Part shown: positions 16,204 through 25,569 of the stretch, piece after piece
How positions within the stretch are numbered: the first letter of the stretch is position 1
How the letters are laid out: every line of letters begins with the position of its first letter
Assembly (NCBI GenBank): GCA_001769295.1
Contig: MEOR01000108.1
Coordinates: 29,788 to 76,572 of the forward strand
Reading direction: 5' to 3'
DNA: 46,785 nucleotides
Source of the DNA: Bacteroidetes bacterium GWF2_49_14
GTDB taxonomy: Bacteria; Bacteroidota; Bacteroidia; Bacteroidales; UBA12481
Notes under the pieces: generated by a model
What the model was told of the DNA's origin: nothing
What the model saw: only the letters and a program-made list of their open reading frames with translations
The model's database searches: none
Made by a program: the position numbers and the translations under genes

Positions 16204-16230
16204 AAAAACCGGCTGGTTTTCACCAGCCGG
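16202..16230 (-). terminator. Terminator for the TM2 gene
   Basis: CCGGCTGG (16209-16216) and CCAGCCGG (16223-16230) form an 8-bp GC-rich stem with a 6-nt loop. Seven T follow on the minus strand (A-run 16202-16208). The plus-strand side has only CTCGATTTTC, so it favours the minus-strand TM2 gene but may also slow transcription leaving the LolA-like gene. Confidence 0.75.
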
Positions 16231-16250
16231 CTCGATTTTCTTATCCATTC

Positions 16251-16685
16251 TTACAACTGATCTTTCCACATGATCAGTTTTGGGTTGTCGATAAAAGGAG
16301 CAAGATCCTTTTTATCAAGAACAACCATCAATAGCATGATCCAGTCAATCAGGACAATAATTCCCCCGACCGCAACCATTGACAGCAGGAAATACCACAA
16401 TCCATTGATCATGTTTGTTCCCAGATAGTAACGGTGCGCACCTACCCAACCAATTACTGTGCAAAGGATCAGGGCAATGACCGGATCTTTACCTTCCGTC
16501 AATACCTGATTGTCAGGCCTTGTGCTAAGGTCCGGCAAATTGAAAACCGATACCGATTCAATCTGATGACCATTGTCAATCATCTGGTCAAGATTTGCCT
16601 GGTCGATCTTGTACCTGGCGGCCTGGGCCTGAAAGCCTAAGCCCATTACAAGGAGAAGGCTAAAAAGAGTCAGAGCTTTTTTCAT
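16251..16685 (-). CDS. TM2-domain membrane protein
   Basis: A 144-residue protein. I start it at the ATG at 16685 (MKKALTLFSLLLVMG), which gives a clean signal peptide ending FQAQA; the longer frame adds 56 unsupported residues. A short luminal part (YKIDQANLDQMIDNGHQIE) precedes a TM2 domain at about residues 65-120: two helices with WVGAHRYYLGTNMINGLWYF and a second helix ending DWIMLLMV. TM2 proteins are widespread and poorly understood. The acidic helix YxIDxxxxDxM before TM2 also appears, loosely, in the divergent gene at 16892, suggesting a related pair. The terminator at 16202-16230 follows. Confidence 0.8.
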   Translation of the reverse strand: MKKALTLFSLLLVMGLGFQAQAARYKIDQANLDQMIDNGHQIESVSVFNLPDLSTRPDNQVLTEGKDPVIALILCTVIGWVGAHRYYLGTNMINGLWYFLLSMVAVGGIIVLIDWIMLLMVVLDKKDLAPFIDNPKLIMWKDQL

Positions 16686-16861
16686 AGAGTTTAAATATTT
16701 AATTAATAATGGTAAACAAAGGACAGGCGCAAAAGATTCTTGAAGAACGAAAATAATAAAACGAGTGTCTTTTTCATACGTTATACGATTTAGTTGAACA
16801 TCTTCGGACAAGCAGGCTAGTAAAAATAAATAAAATCCGGATTGATTCATCACCTTTTATT

Positions 16862-16869
16862 TATCTTTC
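16862..16869 (+). promoter_or_regulatory. Near-match -7 box TATCTTTC
   Basis: One mismatch from TAnnTTTG, 22 bp before the ATG at 16892. A TTG lies 17 bp upstream (16842-16844), near the expected -33 spacing. It is the likely promoter for the gene at 16892 and possibly for the operon beyond. Confidence 0.4.
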
Positions 16870-16891
16870 CGAAGAAATTAGCAAATCAAAT

Positions 16892-17356
16892 ATGCCCATG
16901 AAAAAATTCTTATTGATGGCCGGTTTCCTGATAGCGATCGGAGCTGGCACAGCCTCCGCCGGACAAGGGGAGTTGTTTAGTTATGACGCAGCAGCCATTG
17001 AAAACCAGATGGCTCAGTTGGATCAGCTTGAAGCTTATTTGCTTGACAATCCCGGCACCACACTAAGCCAGATGACAAGCGAAGGTAATCCACTTGTCGT
17101 GTCAGTTGGGGAGTCCTATGGAATCAATGGACTGACCCTTCTGGATGATAAAACATTGGGAATCCCAGGCTTCATCTGGGGATGTTGCCTTAACTGGGTT
17201 GGCATACTGGTTGTTTATCTGGTGGGCAAAGATCCGCAACAAACAAAACAAGCCATATTCGGCTGTATTGTAGGATCGCTCCTCGGAATCGGAACCAGCA
17301 TTGCAGCGCAGCTAACCGGTGCATTATCCGGCATGCTTGGTGGCGGAACTTTTTAG
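16892..17356 (+). CDS. Exported small membrane protein
   Basis: A 154-residue protein I do not recognise. A signal peptide ends near GTASA (residue 23). A helical acidic part follows (YDAAAIENQMAQLDQLEAYLLDN), then two hydrophobic segments: FIWGCCLNWVGILVVYLVG (about 95-113) and AIFGCIVGSLLGIGTSIAAQLTGAL (about 123-147), with a Gly-rich end. The layout (signal, acidic helix, two-helix hairpin) parallels the divergent TM2 protein but lacks the TM2 HRYYLG motif. Two starts are possible, 16892 and 16898, with no clear ribosome-binding site. A hairpin terminator at 17394-17435 separates it from the next operon, though some read-through is possible. Confidence 0.65.
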   Translation: MPMKKFLLMAGFLIAIGAGTASAGQGELFSYDAAAIENQMAQLDQLEAYLLDNPGTTLSQMTSEGNPLVVSVGESYGINGLTLLDDKTLGIPGFIWGCCLNWVGILVVYLVGKDPQQTKQAIFGCIVGSLLGIGTSIAAQLTGALSGMLGGGTF

Positions 17357-17393
17357 CCCGGTTTAAGTTCCCGGCTTCCTGAAAAACACTTCT

Positions 17394-17435
17394 GTCGGTC
17401 CGGCTGAATGAACAATTTCTGCCGGACCGGCTTTT
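17394..17435 (+). terminator. Terminator after the 16892 gene
   Basis: GTCGGTCCGGC (17394-17404) pairs with GCCGGACCGGC (17421-17431), with one G-U pair, around a 16-nt loop and is followed by TTTT. The next gene starts 24 bp later, so this may be an attenuator rather than a full stop. Confidence 0.6.
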
Positions 17436-17459
17436 CTGTCTATATCCTCCGGATAAAAG

Positions 17460-18143
17460 ATGTTCAGAATATTAATTCCGATACTAATCCTCCTTGTTTC
17501 CGCAAATGATGCATTTAGCCAAAAATACAGCCGGGTAAGTGCAGATTTTTCGGTCAAGATTAAGTCCCCTTCAGGAGGACAATCCCTCTCCCAGGGGCGT
17601 GTTTATTATGACAGGGGGCTCAGACAAATCATTTATAATCTAACCTTCCCGGTACCAGAAACCTGGGTCAGCGCGGATACGGTGTTGTACAGGATCCGGG
17701 ATGGGAAGGTCGTCAGCCGTACTTTTTCTCCATCCATGGCCGACTTCTCGGTTTTTCACCTTGCCCTGTCGAGCCACCTTCAGAATTTCGGGTTGAATTT
17801 TACCAACTATGAGCCTAAAACAATAACCCGTGAAGGGGATCAGGTCATAACAACCTGGCTGCCCCCCCTGCATGCCAGCGATAAACTTGGAAAAATCATG
17901 GTATCCGCGCGGAACAAGCAACTCTATGGAGTCATTTTCTTTGATCCGAAAGGCATTGTTATCAGAAAACAGTTTTTCGAGGATTATCAGGTTATCTCCG
18001 GACTATCATTTCCCGGAAAAATCGTAGAAATCAATATCTTTAGCGGATCGGAAACCTACCAGGTCACCACTTTTAAGAATATTGTCATTGATGAATCTGA
18101 GAACGACGATAAGTATTACTATCCTGTTGGCAGCTTTCGCTAG
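17460..18143 (+). CDS. Exported protein, possible LolA-like fold; first gene of the YidD operon
   Basis: A 227-residue protein with a signal peptide ending near NDAFS (residue 20). The mature part is a series of beta strands: VSADFSVKIKSP, GRVYYDRGLRQIIYNLTFP, VLYRIRDGKVVSRTF, QVITTWLPPLHA, LYGVIFFDPKGIVIRKQFFEDY and TYQVTTFKNIVIDE. As with the 15475 product, the film-like opening and TTWxPPL centre suggest the LolA/LppX superfamily of periplasmic lipid or lipoprotein carriers; this is an inference from pattern. Its last 53 bp overlap the next gene, so the two are translationally linked. Nothing like a catalytic site is visible. Confidence 0.6.
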   Translation: MFRILIPILILLVSANDAFSQKYSRVSADFSVKIKSPSGGQSLSQGRVYYDRGLRQIIYNLTFPVPETWVSADTVLYRIRDGKVVSRTFSPSMADFSVFHLALSSHLQNFGLNFTNYEPKTITREGDQVITTWLPPLHASDKLGKIMVSARNKQLYGVIFFDPKGIVIRKQFFEDYQVISGLSFPGKIVEINIFSGSETYQVTTFKNIVIDESENDDKYYYPVGSFR

Positions 18144-18498
18144 CCAGGCAACCCCCCAATCATCAGAAGAAATATCAACCTTCCGGGGCCTTGTCAGGCC
18201 GGCTGAAAACAATCCGGAATACTCCCTTAAAATCGATCCGAGCAACGAACTTCGTCTCATTTTAACCGGCGGGTTTGCTTTTTACAAAACATTTGTTTCT
18301 TCCCAGGATGGTATGGTATGTACATTCTACCCCAGTTGTTCCTCCTACGCAGTTGCGTCCATACAAACGAACGGCCTGCTGGGAATTCTCGATGCAATTG
18401 ACCGTTTGACAAGATGCAACGGGCTGAGCCCGGAAAAATATCCGATCCACGAACACAGTCAGCGATACTATGATCCGGTACGCAAAATATCTCATTAG
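18091..18498 (+). CDS. yidD: YidD-family protein with export-type N-terminus
   Basis: A 135-residue protein starting at the ATG at 18091; an in-frame TTG nine bases earlier is less likely. The C-terminal part is YidD-like: VCTFYPSCSSYAVASIQTNG, then LDAIDRLTRCNG, with the three conserved cysteines (C-x5-C and the later RC) in place. YidD helps insertion or folding of inner-membrane proteins with YidC and is normally about 70-90 residues without a signal peptide. Here a hydrophobic leader (LRTTISITILLAAFASQA) and a 45-residue spacer precede the domain, so it may be exported or anchored with the domain outside the cytoplasm. It overlaps the LolA-like gene by 53 bp and the next TPR gene by 29 bp. 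Confidence 0.85.
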   Translation: MNLRTTISITILLAAFASQATPQSSEEISTFRGLVRPAENNPEYSLKIDPSNELRLILTGGFAFYKTFVSSQDGMVCTFYPSCSSYAVASIQTNGLLGILDAIDRLTRCNGLSPEKYPIHEHSQRYYDPVRKISH

Positions 18499-19300
18499 TA
18501 CAATACTGCTGGCGCTGCCATTCACAACGGATGCTCAGGATCTTTTTGACCTGAAGCACAGCCGTGAATTTGCCGGGTACATGATGCGGTCGAACAATTT
18601 CGCCCTGGCAGCCGGAGAGTGGGAACGGGTTTTATTTTTATCACCCGGAGATACAGCCGCACGCTTAAACCTCATAAAAGCATACCGTCTGTCGGGAAAT
18701 CCTGATGAGGCGTGGCAAAGACTGGTCCAATGGCATCCGCAGGGACCCATTTCTGCCGGATTCGCACTCGAGGGCATCCATCTGAGCCTTCAACAAAATG
18801 ATTTTAACGGGTTTGAAGATATTCTAGGCCGATCTGTCGGAATTAGTCCTGGCCGTCTCAGTGACTACCGTCTTGGGGCCTGGCTCATGCAGGATAAATG
18901 GATCACACGCCAGGCCTACCCTGCCCTGCCTTCAATCGTCGCTACTGCAAAAGATTCAAGCCTTCTGGATCTTTACCACCGGAGTCTCCTGGTCAGCCAA
19001 AAAAATCCGGCAACAGCAGTGGCTCTTTCTATCCTGATCCCGGGACTTGGTAAAATATATTCCCGTGACTGGAAGGATGGCCTGATGACCCTGCTCTTTG
19101 TTGCAACAAACGTATGGCAATCCTATCGTGGATTTTCTAAAAACGGACCGGGCAGCGTAACCGGATGGGTCTTCGGTACGCTAGCCGTCGGATTCTATAC
19201 AGCCAATCTCTTTGGATCCTGGAAATCCGCAAAAGATTATAACGCTCATCAAACCGACAGGATTAAACATGAAGCTGAGGGTTTGCTTTTCAGCCATTAG
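18470..19300 (+). CDS. Exported TPR-like protein with C-terminal membrane hairpin (A)
   Basis: A 276-residue protein. A signal peptide ends near TTDAQ (residue 23). Helical TPR-like repeats follow (FAGYMMRSNNFALAAGEWERVLFLSPGD, then ARLNLIKAYRLSGNPDEAWQRL). From about residue 187 a conserved turn, IPGLGKIYSRDWKDGL, opens two hydrophobic helices (MTLLFVATNVWQSY and VTGWVFGTLAVGFYTANLF). The PG-x-G-x-x-Y-x-x-D/E-x-x-D-G motif recurs in the next gene and resembles Bacteroidota proteins annotated as DUF5683-like. Function is unknown. The gene overlaps yidD upstream and the paralogous gene downstream by 32 bp, so all are likely made in fixed ratio. Confidence 0.65.
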   Translation: MIRYAKYLISTILLALPFTTDAQDLFDLKHSREFAGYMMRSNNFALAAGEWERVLFLSPGDTAARLNLIKAYRLSGNPDEAWQRLVQWHPQGPISAGFALEGIHLSLQQNDFNGFEDILGRSVGISPGRLSDYRLGAWLMQDKWITRQAYPALPSIVATAKDSSLLDLYHRSLLVSQKNPATAVALSILIPGLGKIYSRDWKDGLMTLLFVATNVWQSYRGFSKNGPGSVTGWVFGTLAVGFYTANLFGSWKSAKDYNAHQTDRIKHEAEGLLFSH

Positions 19301-20117
19301 CCTGTTCCTGGCAATAATGCCCGGCGTGGGACAAAACCTGGCAGAGACCCGCAGGTTCGCGGATCAGCTATATTTTAACGGTCGATACTCCCTTGCCCTA
19401 TCTGCCTATCACCGTATTGTCTATTTCGACAGGCAACAGACGGATCCGGGGCTTCTACTAAGGATTGCAGATTGTTACCTTGCGAATAATGATATCAGCC
19501 ATGCGTTGGAGTATTTTGATCACAGTTATTTTGCTGAAAATTCGGACAGTCTTAAAGTCGGGATAGTCTTCAAAAAATCAGCCTGTTACATTAAATCCCA
19601 CAATTACAGCCTGGCCCTTATCGAACTTCTTTCCCTGGATGACAGTGCCAGCATTTGGTATTATCATCGATTAAATTTCTATCTGGGAATCTGCTGGTTC
19701 GGACTTGAGGACTTCCCCAGATCACTGGCCTGTTTCGAAAAGGCTGCCACCCGGGAGGATCAGCGCGTGAGGATTCAGGCAATTTTTGCCGACCCGCATA
19801 ACGTCAACCGTCCCAATCCAAAGATCGCCTCCTGGCTAAGTATTTTTTTTCCGGGTTCCGGTCAGATGTATTCCGGAGAAATCATCGATGGGATCAACTC
19901 CATGCTCCTGACCGGTTCCTTTGTAGCCCTGGCTTTTTACCTGGCCATAACCTCCTCCCCTATTGATGCTATCCTTACCGCTCTGCCATGGTTTCAGCGC
20001 TATTATCAGGGTGGATTCGTGAGAGCTGAGGAATTTGCCAAACAGAGACGTGCTGAAAACCGGAGCCAGGCTTTTGACAAAATTTTGCAGGTTTTAAGTA
20101 GCACAAGGCCTATTTAA
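19269..20117 (+). CDS. Exported TPR-like protein with C-terminal membrane hairpin (B)
   Basis: A 282-residue protein. I chose the ATG at 19269 (MKLRVCFSAISLFLAIMPGVG) because it starts at a signal peptide; the longer frame adds 19 residues from within the upstream gene. TPR-like helices cover about residues 22-180 (FADQLYFNGRYSLALSAYHRIV, LLRIADCYLANNDISHALEYF, FYLGICWFGLEDFPRSLACFEKA). About residue 190 the motif SIFFPGSGQMYSGEIIDG opens two membrane helices, as in the preceding protein, so the two are paralogues by architecture. The 32-bp overlap upstream and 2-bp gap downstream keep it inside one operon. Role unknown; envelope complex scaffolding is one possibility. Confidence 0.65.
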   Translation: MKLRVCFSAISLFLAIMPGVGQNLAETRRFADQLYFNGRYSLALSAYHRIVYFDRQQTDPGLLLRIADCYLANNDISHALEYFDHSYFAENSDSLKVGIVFKKSACYIKSHNYSLALIELLSLDDSASIWYYHRLNFYLGICWFGLEDFPRSLACFEKAATREDQRVRIQAIFADPHNVNRPNPKIASWLSIFFPGSGQMYSGEIIDGINSMLLTGSFVALAFYLAITSSPIDAILTALPWFQRYYQGGFVRAEEFAKQRRAENRSQAFDKILQVLSSTRPI

Positions 20118-20119
20118 CC

Positions 20120-21055
20120 ATGAGAATTGGGATCTATATATTGCTGACCTTCACCCTGCTGACAGGATTTTTCCAGTCCGGCACCAGCCAGACAGCCATT
20201 TCTGTTGAGCCCCCCGAAGTAGTTGCGGTATTTGAGGCCTTGTATCGTTACAATCTTCCTGAGGCAGAGAAAAAGTTTAAAAAATTGTACAGTACGTCAA
20301 TCGATCCGAACCTGATCGACCTGACCCATGCCAACCTGATGTGGTGGTGGTTGATCTCCGGAGACGATTCACGGGATTATGAGAACCAGATTACAGTGGT
20401 TCTGAACCGGATCATTGGCAGGCTTGGTCAAAAATCGGTTGAAGAAATGCGTCCCGACGAAATCTTTACCATGATTCATTCCTATGCATACCTCACAAGG
20501 GTGGATATTTATCTGGAACGCTATATTTCAGGGGTTGTCAATCTCAAGCACACCATGAACTATCTGAAGGTGGCGCTCGGAAATTCAGACCGGTTTGATA
20601 AATACATGCTTGTTTCCGGGCTTTATAATTATTTTGCTGCGGTAACGCTTGCCAAATACCCCGTGTTCCTCCCATTCTTTGCGTTCGCCCCGTCCAGTGA
20701 CCGGCAAAAGGGTTTTACCCTGCTGAACAAGTGCACACGAATGGACAATCTGCTCATCCGCAATGAGTCCTTGTATTACCTCATGAAGATTAATTACCAG
20801 CTCGAGGATAATTACATCCGGTCTGTTGAAATTGCCGACGAGCTGCTAAAATCGTATCCCAACAACCTCATCTACCATTACCACAGGTTCTCCATTCTCA
20901 TTGAAGCCGGCCAAAAAGAAGAGGCACGCCTGGCCTACAATCAGCTGCTAAAGGTATCGGCAAATGCGCCGGGATTGAATACCTGCCAGCGGAATCACCT
21001 GGTTGTGATTGCGCGTAAAAGGCTTTTAAAAGAAAAAATCAATCCTGCAATCTGA
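20120..21055 (+). CDS. Exported TPR-like protein, last gene of the YidD operon
   Basis: A 311-residue protein with a signal peptide ending near SGTSQ (residue 24). The mature part is all helix and TPR-like: VVAVFEALYRYNLPEAEKKFKKLY at the start and IRSVEIADELLKSYPNN, HRFSILIEAGQKEEARLAYNQLL at the end. There is no membrane hairpin, unlike the two preceding genes, so it is probably a soluble periplasmic partner. It begins 2 bp after the previous stop and is followed only by a short T-run (21054-21061), then dprA. I do not recognise a specific family. Confidence 0.65.
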   Translation: MRIGIYILLTFTLLTGFFQSGTSQTAISVEPPEVVAVFEALYRYNLPEAEKKFKKLYSTSIDPNLIDLTHANLMWWWLISGDDSRDYENQITVVLNRIIGRLGQKSVEEMRPDEIFTMIHSYAYLTRVDIYLERYISGVVNLKHTMNYLKVALGNSDRFDKYMLVSGLYNYFAAVTLAKYPVFLPFFAFAPSSDRQKGFTLLNKCTRMDNLLIRNESLYYLMKINYQLEDNYIRSVEIADELLKSYPNNLIYHYHRFSILIEAGQKEEARLAYNQLLKVSANAPGLNTCQRNHLVVIARKRLLKEKINPAI

Positions 21056-21098
21056 TTTTTTTCCATTCTGATTCCCGTCCGTCGTCTATACTCTTTGT

Positions 21099-22223
21099 AT
21101 GGACAACGAAAATCTCATTCCCAAACTGGCTCTTGCCCTGATTCCCGGTATCGGTGCAGGAACCGCGAGGTCGCTCATGGCCCGTTGTGAAAACGCAGAA
21201 TCCGTATTCAGCCTGAAGAAGAGGGATCTCATCACCATTCCGGGTATCGGAACGCAGCTGGCCGACCGCATTCTTTCACCCGATGTAATAACTCGTGCAG
21301 AGCAGGAAATAAGGTTTCTGCAAAAGGAAAAAATTGAGGCTCACTTCCTGTTTGATCCCGATTACCCGCCTGCTCTTTCACAATGTACGGATGCTCCGAT
21401 TGTGATCTTCTCAAGGGGGGAAATGCCGCAACCAGGCCGCCGGACTCTGAGCATTGTGGGCACCCGCAATCCCACCTCCCAGGGCAAACAGTTTACCCGC
21501 AACCTGGTCAGTGAGATAGCCGCCCGGGATCCCACCGTAATAATTGTCAGTGGATTAGCCTATGGAATTGACATACAGGCTCACCAGGCAGCGCTGGATT
21601 GCGGGCTTATGACAATTGCCGTTTTGGGGCATGGCTTTCACACCCTGTACCCCGCTGTCCACCGCTCAACAGCCTCCCGAATCATAAACCAGGGCGGCCT
21701 GATTTCTGATTTCTTTAGTTATAACCTGCCGGAGCCAAAAAACTTCATCCGCCGGAACAGGATAATTGCGGGGCTGTCCGAAGCCACTCTGGTCATTGAA
21801 TCCGGTATTAAAGGAGGTGCCATGGTCACTGCGGAGATGGCCGGATCTTATGACCGCGATGTATTTGCTGTTCCCGGAAGGCCGGACGACCCGATGTCAG
21901 CCGGTTGCAATTTCATGATCCGGACCAACCAGGCCTGTCTGATTAATAATGCCGGAGAACTGATGTATTCAGAGGGATGGATTCAGGGTGACCGGGCTGT
22001 AACCGTGCCTCAGCCTGACCTGTTCATCAGTCTGAGCGAAGAAGAAAAACAGATTCTTGATAAAATTACGACCGAACCGATCCTGCTGGATCAGGTCTCC
22101 CGATTGGTGAAAATTCCGGTACAATTAGTTTCGGCACATCTTTTATCGCTGGAATTCAAAGGATTAATAAAGAGCATCCCCGGCCAGCAATACTCAAGAC
22201 AGATCCGCAACAGGTTGTTGTAG
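21099..22223 (+). CDS. dprA: DNA-processing protein DprA
   Basis: A 374-residue protein that loads RecA on single-stranded DNA during natural transformation. The N-terminus is a helix-hairpin-helix-like part (LALIPGIGAGTARSLM and LITIPGIGTQLADRIL). The Rossmann-like DprA core has SIVGTRNPTSQG, IVSGLAYGIDIQAHQAAL, FIRRNRIIAGLSEATLVIE, GGAMVTAEMA and VPGRPDDPMSAGCN. A winged-helix C-terminus (QILDKITTEPILLDQVSRLV) completes the usual architecture. Many Bacteroidota carry it without known competence. A TAnnnTTTG variant (TACTCTTTG) ends 4 bp before the ATG, so the transcript leader may be very short or absent. Confidence 0.96.
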   Translation: MDNENLIPKLALALIPGIGAGTARSLMARCENAESVFSLKKRDLITIPGIGTQLADRILSPDVITRAEQEIRFLQKEKIEAHFLFDPDYPPALSQCTDAPIVIFSRGEMPQPGRRTLSIVGTRNPTSQGKQFTRNLVSEIAARDPTVIIVSGLAYGIDIQAHQAALDCGLMTIAVLGHGFHTLYPAVHRSTASRIINQGGLISDFFSYNLPEPKNFIRRNRIIAGLSEATLVIESGIKGGAMVTAEMAGSYDRDVFAVPGRPDDPMSAGCNFMIRTNQACLINNAGELMYSEGWIQGDRAVTVPQPDLFISLSEEEKQILDKITTEPILLDQVSRLVKIPVQLVSAHLLSLEFKGLIKSIPGQQYSRQIRNRLL

Positions 22224-22307
22224 AAATGATTTAAATCGTTTTTTTATCTCAAAAATACTTCTACTTTTTGTGCCATTAAACAACCTAGTAAAAACTTAAA
22301 ATATTAA

Positions 22308-23654
<1,347 letters not shown>

Positions 23655-23676
23655 AACCAAACAAATCCTGTTGAAT

Positions 23677-23706
23677 GCTGCCCGCCCCTGCGGGCAGCTT
23701 TTTTTT
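23677..23706 (+). terminator. gdhA terminator
   Basis: GCTGCCCGC (23677-23685) and GCGGGCAGC (23690-23698) form a perfect 9-bp stem with loop CCCT, followed by eight T. The last T is also the first base of the -7 box of tatD. Confidence 0.92.
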
Positions 23707-23713
23707 ATCTTTG
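23706..23713 (+). promoter_or_regulatory. -7 box TATCTTTG for tatD
   Basis: Exact TAnnTTTG, 18 bp before the tatD ATG. It is fused to the T-tract of the gdhA terminator, so its upstream promoter region is the terminator hairpin itself. Confidence 0.55.
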
Positions 23714-23731
23714 CCAGCTCAAATACAACCG

Positions 23732-24499
23732 ATGGAACTGACAGATACACACAGCCATATATTCCTGCCCGAATTTGACCAGGATCGTGAGGCGGTATTG
23801 GATCGGGCTTCTCAAATGGGTGTAAACCGCATATTTATGCCAAATGTTGACAGTTCAACGGCAGAATCGTTGCTGGCCGCAGCTGTTGCCTACCCGGGCC
23901 GTTGCTTTCCCATGATGGGTCTGCATCCCACTTCTGTAGGAAAGGACTTTGAAAAGGAACTTAGAATCGCCGACAAATACTTATCGGACTACACTTTTTA
24001 CGGGATTGGTGAGGTTGGGATTGACCTGTACTGGGATAAAACCTGGCAGGAGCAGCAGGAGGAGGCCTTCCGGATACAGCTGGAGTGGGCACATGCCAGA
24101 AACCTCCCGGTGATCATCCATGTGAGAAACAGCTATGAGGAAACCATGCGGATTCTCCGCGACGCCGCACTTCCGGGACTGAAGGGCATTTTTCACTGCT
24201 TCACCGGTACGCTGAGTCAGGCCCATGAAGTGACCGGCATGGGATTCCATCTTGGCATCGGCGGTGTAGCGACTTTCAAAAACGGCGGTCTGGACCAATT
24301 ACTTCCCCATGTGGATCCAAAATGGATCGTGCTTGAAACTGATTCACCCTACCTGGCCCCCGTTCCACACAGGGGCAAACGCAATGAGCCATCCTATCTC
24401 CCCCTCATAGCCAGCCGTGTTGCCGATCTGCTTTCGACTTCTCCCCTTCACATTTCGGAACTCTCACATCTCAACTCTAAACTCCTCTTCGGTGTCTGA
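23732..24499 (+). CDS. TatD-family metal-dependent hydrolase
   Basis: A 255-residue TIM-barrel hydrolase. I chose the ATG at 23732 (MELTDTHSH); the longer frame starts within the gdhA terminator. Metal ligands are as in TatD nucleases: His7 and His9 in DTHSH, Glu94 in GEVGID, His130 in IIHVR, His155 in FHCFTG and Asp204 in ETDSPYLAP. Members have DNase or exonuclease activity linked to DNA repair; the exact substrate here is open. The 3' end overlaps the asparaginase GTG start by 8 bp, so the two are probably coupled. Confidence 0.92.
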   Translation: MELTDTHSHIFLPEFDQDREAVLDRASQMGVNRIFMPNVDSSTAESLLAAAVAYPGRCFPMMGLHPTSVGKDFEKELRIADKYLSDYTFYGIGEVGIDLYWDKTWQEQQEEAFRIQLEWAHARNLPVIIHVRNSYEETMRILRDAALPGLKGIFHCFTGTLSQAHEVTGMGFHLGIGGVATFKNGGLDQLLPHVDPKWIVLETDSPYLAPVPHRGKRNEPSYLPLIASRVADLLSTSPLHISELSHLNSKLLFGV

Positions 24500-25523
24500 C
24501 AAAACATCCATCCTGATCATCTATACCGGCGGAACCATTGGTATGATCACAGAGCCCTCGACTCAGGCGCTCGTTCCGGTTGATTTTAAGGAGATCTCCT
24601 CCCAGCTACCCGAGCTTCGGAAGTTTGACCTTCAACTGGAACCTTACACATTCGATCCACCGGTGGACTCATCCAATGCCACACCGGATTTCTGGGTCAA
24701 ACTGGCCTCCGTAATCCGCGACGAATACCTGCACCACGATGGATTTGTCGTTCTCCACGGAACGGATACCATGTGCTTTACTGCATCCGCCCTAAGTTTC
24801 ATGCTGGAAAACCTTAATAAACCGGTGGTATTCACCGGATCCCAGTTGCCCATCGGAGTCCTGCGTACCGATGGAAAAGAAAACCTGCTGACAGCCATTG
24901 AGATCGCGGCTGAAAAAAGGGATAACCAGCCCATGGTGCCGGAGGTTAGTATCCTGTTCCAAAACAAACTCTTCAGGGGCAACCGCACAACCAAGCATAA
25001 TGCTGAATATTTCAATGCCTTCAGGTCAGAGAATTATCCCTGTCTCGCCGAGGCAGGCATCCGGATACACTATAATTATGGTGCCATCCACTACCCGGTG
25101 AACGAAAGGCCCCTGCGCGTACATACGGGCCTCGACGATCACGTAACCCTGATCAAACTGTTTCCCGGAATGCGGCGCGATCTTCTGCATTCGATGCTTT
25201 CGGTGCCAGGGCTTAAAGGAGTTGTCCTTGAAACCTTTGGTGCAGGAAATGCCCCGACGACGGATTGGTTTCTCGATGAAATAAGGGAAGCCATCGAAAG
25301 TGGAATCCTGATTCTGAACGTGACACAGTGTCCTGCCGGCAGCGTCGATCCGGGGAAATATGAAACCAGCCGCCTTCTCCATGAAACCGGTGTCCTGAAT
25401 GGCCGGGATATGACCTCGGAAGCCGCAGTTACCAAATTAATGTTCCTGTTTTCACAGTCGGCAAACCCGGATATGCTGAAAGTATACCTCAATAAATCAA
25501 TAAGTGGCGAAATAAGTGTGTGA
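24492..25523 (+). CDS. ansA: Type I (cytoplasmic) L-asparaginase
   Basis: A 343-residue enzyme that hydrolyses asparagine to aspartate and ammonia. The catalytic threonine segments are intact: YTGGTIGM (nucleophile Thr15 region) and VLHGTDTM (Thr91, Asp92). TGSQLPIGVLRTDGKENL and the C-terminal VTQCPAGSVDPGKYETS are typical. There is no signal peptide, as expected for the cytoplasmic class. I chose the GTG at 24492: the only ATG upstream, at 24417, lies inside tatD and would add 25 residues read from tatD in another frame. The GTG overlaps the tatD stop by 8 bp. The tRNA-Ser gene follows after 46 bp. Confidence 0.93.
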   Translation: MSDKTSILIIYTGGTIGMITEPSTQALVPVDFKEISSQLPELRKFDLQLEPYTFDPPVDSSNATPDFWVKLASVIRDEYLHHDGFVVLHGTDTMCFTASALSFMLENLNKPVVFTGSQLPIGVLRTDGKENLLTAIEIAAEKRDNQPMVPEVSILFQNKLFRGNRTTKHNAEYFNAFRSENYPCLAEAGIRIHYNYGAIHYPVNERPLRVHTGLDDHVTLIKLFPGMRRDLLHSMLSVPGLKGVVLETFGAGNAPTTDWFLDEIREAIESGILILNVTQCPAGSVDPGKYETSRLLHETGVLNGRDMTSEAAVTKLMFLFSQSANPDMLKVYLNKSISGEISV

Positions 25524-25569
25524 CCCGCACCCATTCAAAAGATTTTTTTGTAATTTTCGCCCGATTTTC

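Noticed and set aside
16686-16853. 56-residue extension of the TM2 protein
   Set aside because: The signal peptide starts at the ATG at 16685; the upstream residues would place it internally and have no domain support.
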